Source: Hymenobacter artigasi (lineage in GTDB: Bacteria > Bacteroidota > Bacteroidia > Cytophagales > Hymenobacteraceae). Taken from it: a stretch of DNA of 64,000 nucleotides. Location of the stretch: NCBI RefSeq assembly GCF_012275535.1, contig NZ_JAAVTK010000002.1, forward strand, positions 560,208-624,207, written 5' to 3'. The notes under the pieces are model-generated. The model was not told the origin of the DNA. It searched no databases and was given only the letters and a program-made list of their open reading frames with translations. Shown here one piece after another: positions 16,880 through 24,800 of the stretch (its first letter is position 1; each line of letters opens with the position of its first letter). The position numbers and the translations under genes are program-made.

Positions 16880-19800
16880 TCACTGCCGCAGCAGCTTGAG
16901 CCGGGCGGCGGCGTGGTTATTTTCGAGGAGCAGGTAGTAGAGCCCGGCGGCATTGATTTCGTGGGTGAAATCGAGGCGCTGCACCGGGGCCTCGGCCGCG
17001 AGGGTACCGGTGGCCAGCGTGGCCCCCAAGGCCGTGAGCAGGCGGTAGTGCACCGCGCCCTGCAAGGCCTCGGGCAGGCGCAGGAAGAAGCGGCCGTCGG
17101 CCGAGGGGTTGGGGTAGGCGGTGGCCGTCTGAACGAGGCCTGCCCGGGCGGGCGTAGCAGCTGTAGCTGCCGCGACGCGGGCCGCCTGGTTGGTCACCGT
17201 GAAGCTGATGCTGAGCGGTGTGCCGGCCGTGCCGCCATTGTCGGCGGCCGTGTAGGGCGTGACGGTGAGCGTGTAGCTGCCCACGGCAATGGCCGGCGTC
17301 CAAGGGTTGTAGTCGCCGTTGGAATCGCCAAACAGCGCGTACGGGAGCAGGTTTTCGTTGTGGCTCACGGCTTGGGTGCCGCCCAGTACGAAGAGCACAC
17401 TGCCCACCGTGGCCGGGCTGGTATTGGCCCGAATGGTGAGGTTGGGCGTGGGCAGGGTGGCCAGGTTCAGCACCGCGCCCGTGGTCAGGGCTTGCAGGTC
17501 GAGGTCGGTATCGGCGTTTATCAGGGTGAGGCTCGTTACCTGCGGGGCATTGGCGGTGAAGGTGGCGTTGATGGATTTATTGGCCGTCATGGTCACCGAG
17601 AGCGGGTTGACGGTGCCGGTGGCTCCGCCGCTCCAGCCGGTGAAGGCGTAGCCGACGGCCGGCGTGGCCGTAAGCGTCACCGTGCTGCCGCTCAGGTAGG
17701 TGCTTTGGTTGGGGCTTTTGGTGATGGTGCCGCTGCCAAACACGGCCGTGGTGAGCGTGTAGCTGGTGGTGGTGGCCACGAAAGTGGCCGTGATGGATTT
17801 GTTGGCCGTCATCGTCACCGAGAGCGGGTTGGCAGTGCTGGTAGCCGCGCCGCTCCAGCCATTGAACTTGTAGCCCGCCGCCGGCGTGGCCTGGAGGCTG
17901 ACCGTAGACCCGCTGGCGTAGCTGGGCTGGTTGGGGGTTTTGGTTACGGTGCCACTGCCGCTGACAGCAACAGTGAGCGTGTAGGTGGCAGTAGCCGTGA
18001 AGGTGGCCGTGATGTTTTTATTGGCCGTCATCGTCACCGACAGCGGATTGGTGGTGCCCGTGGCATCGCCGCTCCAGCCCGTGAAGGCGAAGCCCGTCCC
18101 AGCCGTGGCCGTCAGGCTCACCGTGCTGCCGCTGGCGTAAGTGGCCTGGTTCGGGTTTTTCGTCACCGTGCCCGTACCCACGGTGCTGGTGGTTAGCGTG
18201 TAGGTAGTCGGGGACACGGCCGTGAAGGTGGCCGTGATGTTCTTATTGGCCGTCATCGTTACCGACAGCGGGTTGGTGGTGCCCGTGGCGTCGCCGCTCC
18301 AGCCACTGAACTGATAGCCTGCCCCAGCCGTGGCCGTGAGTGTCACGCTCGTGCCGCTGGCGTAGCTGGCCGCATCCGGATTCTTGGCCACTGTACCCGT
18401 GCCCACGGAACTTACCGCCAGCGTGTAGCTGGTGGGCGTAGTCGCCGTGAAGGTGGCCGTGATGTTTTTGTTGGCCGTCATTGTCACCGACAACGGATTG
18501 GCCGTGCCTGTGGCGTCGCCGCTCCAGCCCGTGAAGGTGAAGCCCGCCCCCGGCGTAGCCGTCAGGCTCACCGTGCTGCCACTGGCGTAACTAGCCGCAT
18601 TCGGGTTTCTGGTCACCGTGCCCGTGCCCACGGTGCTGGTGGTTAGCGTGTAAGTGGTGCCCGCCTGGTCAATTACGCTGAAGCTGATGGTGAGCGGCGT
18701 ACCGGCCGTGCCCCCGCCACTAGCGGCTGTGTAGGGCGTGGCCGTGAGCGAGTAGCTGCCCACCGCCGGCGTCCAGGCATTATACACCCCGCCATTGTCC
18801 GAAAACAGCGCGTAGGGCACCACCGTCTCGGTTTGGTTCTGAATCTGCGCCCCGCTGAGGGCAAACACCACGCTGCCCACGGTGCCCGGGTTGGTATTGG
18901 CCCGCACGTTGAGGTTGCGCGTGGGCAGCGTGGCAAGGTTCAGCGTTGTGCCGGCGGTCAGGAGCTGAATGTCGGCGTTTGTATCGGCGTTTATCAGCGT
19001 GTAGCTGGCCACGCTTTGTCCGGCCGTGGTGGCCGTGAAGGTGGCGGTGATGTTCTTGTTGGCATTCATCGTCACCGACAAGGGATTGGCCGTGCCGGTG
19101 GCCGCCCCGCTCCAGCCCGTGAAGGCGAACCCCGCCGCCGGCGTGGCCGTGAGCGTCACGCTCGTGCCATTGGCGTAGGTAGCTTGGTTTGGACTTTTAG
19201 TAATGGTGCCGCTGCCAAACACGGCCGTGGTGAGCGTGAACGGCCCCGGCGTGCCACTGTCCGTGACCGAAAAGCTGATGGACAGGGCCGCGCCCGGCGT
19301 GCCGCTGCCGCCGCTGCCCGAGTAAGGCGTGGCCAGCAGCGTGTAGTTGCCCACGGGCGGCGTCCAGGGGTTGTAGTCGCCATTTACATCGCTGAACAGC
19401 GCGTAGGGCACCACCGATTCGGTCTGGTTCTGGGTCTGGGCTCCGCTCAGGGCAAACACCACGCTGCCGGTGGTGCCGGGGTTGGCATTGGCCCGGATGT
19501 TCAGGTTGCGGGTGGGCAGCGTGGCCAGGTTCAGGATGGCCCCGTTGGTGAGGGCCTGGATGTCCACGTCGGCATCGGCATCCACCAGGGTGAAGCTGGT
19601 GGCGTTGCAGTTGGGGTCGAGGCGCACTTCTTTGGTCGTGGCCAGGCCGCCGGCATCGGTCACGGTGAGCAGGATGCGGTAGTAGTAGGTTTCGGCCCCG
19701 CAGCCGTAGGGCACAATGATGGTGCTGGTCTGGCGGGTGGTGTCCACGGGGTCGGGGTGCTCGTGGCTGGCGTGGTGCAGAATGGTCTGCCACTGGTAGC

Positions 19801-21778
19801 TGAGCAAGTGGCCGCTCTGCTCATTGTCGACCACAGTGGCCCGCAGCTGGTAGGTGGTGTTGCCCGTGAGCGGGTACACCGTGCCGGCCGCCGGACTGGT
19901 AATGGTGACCTGCGGCGGGGTGTTATTGGCCGAAATCGTCAGCGACGCTTGGTTGCTCAGGCCTTGCGCGTTGGTCACGGTGAGCGTGACGGTGTAGTTG
20001 GCAGGGGCCGCAGTGGGCGGCGAGAACGTGTGGCTGGGGTTGGCCGCCGCGCTGGGGGCGGTGCCATCGCCGAAATTCCAGCTGTAGGTGAGCGGGCTAC
20101 CGTTGGGGTCGGTCGAATTGCTGCCGGTGAGCTGCACCGTGAGCGGGCCGGGGCCGTAGGTTTTGTTGGACGTAGCCACCGCCACCGGCGGGCTGGCCGT
20201 GGTCACGTAGCTGATTTTGCGGATTTCCGAAGGGTAAAAGTTGACGTAGAACAGGCCCGTTTCGCCGGGACTGGTGGCGAAGGCCACGGGCACCGCTCCG
20301 CCAGGCACAAAATCACCCACCGCGCTGGGCTGGTTGCTGCTGTTCACGGTCAGGTTGCGAATCCAGCCGCCCACGTAATCACCGAAAAAGTAGGTATTCC
20401 GGTACTGCACCGGGAAATCGGCATACGGATAAAACACCCCGCCCGTGGACGCGCTGCCCCCAAACTGCGAGCCCGCCACCGGCGAGCCCGCCGCGCCCAG
20501 GTTGCTGGTAGTGGCCGTGCTGCCGCTAAAGGTGCCCGTGCGCGACGGCCCCGCCCCGTGCCCCCAATCGACCAGCGGCCGGACGTGCACGAAGGTGGGA
20601 ATGCTGCCCGGCACGGTCTGGCCCGTGTTGCAGGAATTGGGAAAGGTGGCCGTGCCCGTGGGCGTGGCCTGCTTGATGAGGTCCTGGAAGTAGAAAAACT
20701 GCTTGGTGCAGCCACCCGTGTTGTAGAGCGGGTTGGGCGCGTCGCGGTTGTACACGTTCGAGGTGGTGAAGGCGTCGTAGGCCGTCAGGCCCTCAAACAG
20801 CGGCCACCCGAAGTTCTGGCGTGGGCCGGTCACCACATCTACTTCTTCCCAGCTGGCCGCGCCCACGTCGCCCAGGTAAATGGTGCCGGGGTTGCCCACC
20901 GAGGGGTCGGTACTGCCCGTGCCGGGCTTGATGCTCACCCGAAACGGGTTGCGCAGGCCCAGGGCCCACACTTTGGAGCGGGGCGCGCCGGGGTTGGCGG
21001 CGTCGTAATACGGGTTGCTGGCCACGCCATTGCCGTTGCTGGGGTCGATGCGCAGGATTTTGCCGTTGTAGCAGTCCACCAGCTGGGCGCGCAGCGAGCC
21101 CACGTCCTCCTTGGCCGTGATGATGCCATCGGCCAGGGCCTGAGGGGCGTAAGAGGCCGTCCAGGCCCCGAAATCGGGGTACGGGTGGGCGCCGTCGCCC
21201 GTCACCACCAGTAACGTGCCATCGGTGCCAAACTGCAGGGCCGCCGTGACGTGGCCGTTGAAGGTAGAGGGGATGCCGTTGGTTTTGCTAGTCCCAATGA
21301 GGATTTTGCGGCTGGCTGGGTTCACGGTGTAGCCCGTGCCGCTGGGCGTAGCCGTGTAGCGGGTGAGCCGGCCAATGGTGGCGCTGTAGTAGTCGTTGGC
21401 CGTGGCGCTGTAGCTGGCCGTGCCGAAGTTTATCAGGTAGTGCCGGTCTACCACGTACAGCAGGTACATGTAGCCGTTGGCATCAAAGTTCGGGTCGAGG
21501 GCAAAGCCCAGCAGGCCCTGGTCCTCCCAGGCCCCCACTTCGGGCGAAATATCAATCAGCTGCTGGCGCTGGCCGTTCACCACCACCCAAACTTTGCCGG
21601 GCCGCTCCCACACAAACATCTTGCTGCCGCTGCTATTGAAAGTCAGCCCCACTGCCTCGTTCCAACCCGAGGACACGACGGTGGACGTGAAGCCCGTGGG
21701 CGGCGTCTGGGCCTCCACACCGCCACAACACCAAACCAGCAAAAAAGCCAGCAGGAAACCAGTGAGGGAAGATTTCAT
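16880..21778 (-). CDS. Giant secreted PQQ-type sugar dehydrogenase with InlB repeats (copy 1)
   Basis: This 1632-aa protein begins with a signal peptide ending near GGVEAQ. Residues ~25-500 match the soluble PQQ-dependent glucose/sorbosone dehydrogenase beta-propeller family (MFVWERPGKVWVV, GLLGFALDPNF, LLVVTGDGAH, LGLRNPFRVS, FGWPLFEG). A PKD domain (NSTDPNGSPLTYSWNFGDG, ~510-600) and an Ig-like domain follow. Then come three NADT domains (~726, ~923, ~1413) interspersed with six InlB-type repeats (GWSGDATGT..NPLSVTM..NKNITATF), and a type IX sorting domain (TAYPNPSADGRFF to ARLKLLRQ). It should oxidise sugars or bind glycans outside the cell if PQQ and Ca2+ ligands are kept. It is a paralogue of the gene at 27709-32964, and the shared region runs from the signal peptide to the first NADT domain. 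Confidence 0.88.
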   Translation of the reverse strand: MKSSLTGFLLAFLLVWCCGGVEAQTPPTGFTSTVVSSGWNEAVGLTFNSSGSKMFVWERPGKVWVVVNGQRQQLIDISPEVGAWEDQGLLGFALDPNFDANGYMYLLYVVDRHYLINFGTASYSATANDYYSATIGRLTRYTATPSGTGYTVNPASRKILIGTSKTNGIPSTFNGHVTAALQFGTDGTLLVVTGDGAHPYPDFGAWTASYAPQALADGIITAKEDVGSLRAQLVDCYNGKILRIDPSNGNGVASNPYYDAANPGAPRSKVWALGLRNPFRVSIKPGTGSTDPSVGNPGTIYLGDVGAASWEEVDVVTGPRQNFGWPLFEGLTAYDAFTTSNVYNRDAPNPLYNTGGCTKQFFYFQDLIKQATPTGTATFPNSCNTGQTVPGSIPTFVHVRPLVDWGHGAGPSRTGTFSGSTATTSNLGAAGSPVAGSQFGGSASTGGVFYPYADFPVQYRNTYFFGDYVGGWIRNLTVNSSNQPSAVGDFVPGGAVPVAFATSPGETGLFYVNFYPSEIRKISYVTTASPPVAVATSNKTYGPGPLTVQLTGSNSTDPNGSPLTYSWNFGDGTAPSAAANPSHTFSPPTAAPANYTVTLTVTNAQGLSNQASLTISANNTPPQVTITSPAAGTVYPLTGNTTYQLRATVVDNEQSGHLLSYQWQTILHHASHEHPDPVDTTRQTSTIIVPYGCGAETYYYRILLTVTDAGGLATTKEVRLDPNCNATSFTLVDADADVDIQALTNGAILNLATLPTRNLNIRANANPGTTGSVVFALSGAQTQNQTESVVPYALFSDVNGDYNPWTPPVGNYTLLATPYSGSGGSGTPGAALSISFSVTDSGTPGPFTLTTAVFGSGTITKSPNQATYANGTSVTLTATPAAGFAFTGWSGAATGTANPLSVTMNANKNITATFTATTAGQSVASYTLINADTNADIQLLTAGTTLNLATLPTRNLNVRANTNPGTVGSVVFALSGAQIQNQTETVVPYALFSDNGGVYNAWTPAVGSYSLTATPYTAASGGGTAGTPLTISFSVIDQAGTTYTLTTSTVGTGTVTRNPNAASYASGSTVSLTATPGAGFTFTGWSGDATGTANPLSVTMTANKNITATFTATTPTSYTLAVSSVGTGTVAKNPDAASYASGTSVTLTATAGAGYQFSGWSGDATGTTNPLSVTMTANKNITATFTAVSPTTYTLTTSTVGTGTVTKNPNQATYASGSTVSLTATAGTGFAFTGWSGDATGTTNPLSVTMTANKNITATFTATATYTLTVAVSGSGTVTKTPNQPSYASGSTVSLQATPAAGYKFNGWSGAATSTANPLSVTMTANKSITATFVATTTSYTLTTAVFGSGTITKSPNQSTYLSGSTVTLTATPAVGYAFTGWSGGATGTVNPLSVTMTANKSINATFTANAPQVTSLTLINADTDLDLQALTTGAVLNLATLPTPNLTIRANTSPATVGSVLFVLGGTQAVSHNENLLPYALFGDSNGDYNPWTPAIAVGSYTLTVTPYTAADNGGTAGTPLSISFTVTNQAARVAAATAATPARAGLVQTATAYPNPSADGRFFLRLPEALQGAVHYRLLTALGATLATGTLAAEAPVQRLDFTHEINAAGLYYLLLENNHAAARLKLLRQ

Positions 21779-21848
21779 GGCGATGAGAAAAATGAGTTTG
21801 CAGAAAAAAGCAGGTAAATAAGGCTGGCCCGACTGGCAAAAGCCGGGG

Positions 21849-24800
21849 CTACTGGCGCACGAGCTTGAGCCGGGCGGTGTGCTTGCCGTCGTCGAGCAGC
21901 AGGTAGCTCAGGCTGGTGCCCGAGAGCGGCTGGGCAAAGTCCAGCTCGGCCGCCTGCGCCCCCGCTGGCAGCGTGCCGCTGGCCAGCGTGGCCCCCAGCA
22001 CCGAAATCAGCCGGTAGCGCACCGGGCCCCCGAAGGTGGCCGGCAGCAGCAGCCGGAAGTGCCCGTTGGGCGACGGGTTAGGGTACGCCACCGCCAGGGC
22101 CACCCCGGACGCACTGCCACTGGCCGCCGTTACCCGCGCGGCCTGGTCGCTCACGCTGAAGCTGATGGTGAGCGCCGCCCCCGCCGTGCCCCCGCCCCCG
22201 CCGCCCGTGTAGGGCCGGGCCGTGAGCGTGTAGCTGCCCACCGCCGGCGTCCACGGGTTGTAGGTACCTGCCCCGTTGTCGCCGAACAGCGCGTACGGCG
22301 CCACCGACTCGGTCTGGCTGCGCGTGGCCGCCCCGCTCAGCGTGAGCACCACGCTGCCCACCGTGGCCGGGCTGGTCGTGGCCCGCACGTTGAGGTTGCG
22401 CGAGGGCAGCGTGGCCAGGTTCAGCGCCGCCCCCGTGGTCAGGGCCTGGATGTCGGTGCCGGTGCTCGCGTTCACCAGCACGAAGCCCGTGAGCTGCGGC
22501 CCGCCCGAACTCGCCGTGAACGTGGCCGTGATGGTCTTGTTGGCCGTCATCGTCACTGCCAGCGGGTTGGCGCTGCCCGTGGCATCGCCGCTCCAGCCCG
22601 TGAAGGTGTAGCCCGCCCCGGCCGTGGCCGTCAGGCTCACCGTGCTACCGCTGGCGTAAGTGGCGGCATTCGGGCTTTTGGTCACCGTGCCCGTGCCCAC
22701 CGTACTAGTGGTTAGCGTGTAAGTGGCCGGAGCCACGGCCGTGAAGGTGGCCGTGATGTTCTTGTTGGCGTTCATCGTCACGGCGAGGGGGTTGGCCGTG
22801 CCCGTGGCATCGCCGCTCCAGCCGCTGAACTGATAACCCGCGCCGGCCGTGGCCGTCAGGCTCACCGTACTGCCGCTGGCGTAAGTGGCCGCATTCGGGC
22901 TTTTGGTCACTGTGCCCGTACCCACGGTGCTGGTGGCCAGCGTGTAGGTGGTGGGCGTGCTGCCAGTGGTTACGGTGAAGGTTATTGCCAGTGGCGTGCC
23001 GGCTGTGCCCCCGCCGCTGGCCGCCGTGTAGGGCCGGGCGGTGAGATTATAGCTACCAACTGCGGGCGTCCAGGAATTATACACGCCCGCGCCGTTGTCT
23101 CCAAACAACGCATACGGGGCACCCGATTCGGTTTGATTCTGGGTCTGAGTGCCGCTGAGGGCTAACACCACGCTGCCTACGGTAGCCGGATTGGTATTGG
23201 CCCGGATGTTCAGGCGGGAGGTGGGCAAGGCGGACAGATTGAGCGTCGCGCCGCTGGTCAGCGTTTGAATGTCGGTGTTCGTGTCGGCGTTTATCAGCGT
23301 GTAGCTCATGACGCTCTGCCCGGCCGGAAGGGCCGTGAAAGTGGCCGTGATGGATTTATTTCCATTCATCGTCACTGATAGCGGGTTGGTGGAGCCCGTG
23401 GCATCGCCGCTCCAGCCACTGAACTGATAGCCCGCCCCGGCTGTAGCCGTGAGCGTCACGCTCGTGCCGCTGGCGTAGCTGGCCGCGTCCGGATTCTTGG
23501 TCACCGTGCCCGTGCCTACGGAACTTACCGCCAGCGTATAGCTGGTGGGCGTAATGGCCGTGAAGGTGGCCGTGATGTTCTTGTTGGCGTTCATCGTCAC
23601 CGAAAGCGGATTGGCCGTGCCGGTGGCATCGCCGCTCCAGCCCGTGAAGGTGAAACCCGCGCCGGCCGTGGCCGTCAGGCTCACCGTGCTGCCACTCGCG
23701 TAAGTGGCGGTGTTCGGGCTTTTGGTCACCGTGCCGGTGCCCACGGTGCTGGTGGCCAGCGTGAATGGGCCGGTAGCCGTCTGGTTGACTACACTGAACG
23801 AGAGGCTGAGCGGCGTACCGGCCGTGCCCCCGCCGCTGGCGGCGCTGTAGGGCGTGGCCAGCAGCGTGTAGCTGCCCACCGCCGGCGTCCAGGGGTTGTA
23901 GGTACCCGCGCCGTTATCGCCGAACAGGGCATACGGGGCCACCGATTCGGTCTGGTTCTGGGTTTGGGCACCGCTCAGGGCCAGTACCACGCTGCCCACC
24001 GGGGCGGGGCCGGGGTTGGCCCGTACGTTGAGGCTGGTGCTGGGCAGCGTAGCCAAGTTCAGGGTCGCGCCGGCGGTCAGGGGTTGGATGTCGGCCCCGG
24101 TACTGGCATTTACCAGCGTGAAGCTCACGACCTGCGGGCCGGTGGACACGGCCGGATTCACCGTGATGGTGGCCTGGGCGGTACCGGTGGCGTTGCCGTT
24201 ATCGGTCACGGTGAGGCGGAACACGTAGCTGCCGGCCGCCAGGCCGCTGGCCGTGAGCGTGGCCGTGGCGGCCCCGCTCAGGGTGGCCGTATTGGGGCCG
24301 CTCAGCTGCGTCCAGGCGTAGGCAGTGATGGTGCCATCGTCGGTTCCCGAGCCACTGAGCACGACGCTATTGGTGGGCAAGGTAATGGTCTGGTTCGGGC
24401 CGGCATTGGCCACGGGCGGGGCATTGGTGCTGGAGCCGTTGTTGCTGGCGTTGGGGGTGGGCACGGCAAAGCTCACGAACGTGGCCGCACCGTCCTGCAC
24501 CCGGCCCATCGACACGTCGGCCGCCTGCGCGCCGAAGGTGTAGGTATCCAGGGCGGTTACGGTGGTGCCGTTGGGCTGGTACAAGCCTATCTGCTCGCCG
24601 CTGGCGCTCAGCTTGAAGCCGACGTGCAGCACGCCCTGGGCCACCGCCTGGTCATCGGCCCACAGCAGCAGGAAGCCCTTGGCCGGAATGGTGGTAAGGG
24701 CCGGGTTGGTGGTCGGAATCTGGAATTTGCCGGGGTTGGTCAGGGCATCGGTAAGGTAGAGCCCGCCGACATCAACGGGCTGGTTGCCGGCATTATACAG

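Noticed and set aside
17530..19230. Regular ~220-base repeats that could look like a CRISPR or satellite array
   Set aside because: They are in frame and encode the InlB-type repeats (GWSGDATGT, NKNITATF) of a secreted protein; the unit is far longer than CRISPR repeats and there are no unique spacers.
18833..21214. 793-codon open frame on the + strand opposite the first giant dehydrogenase gene
   Set aside because: It is antisense to a well-supported protein and reads as low-complexity Arg/Gly/Ala/His sequence, as expected from codon bias of a GC-rich gene with no stops in the opposite frame.
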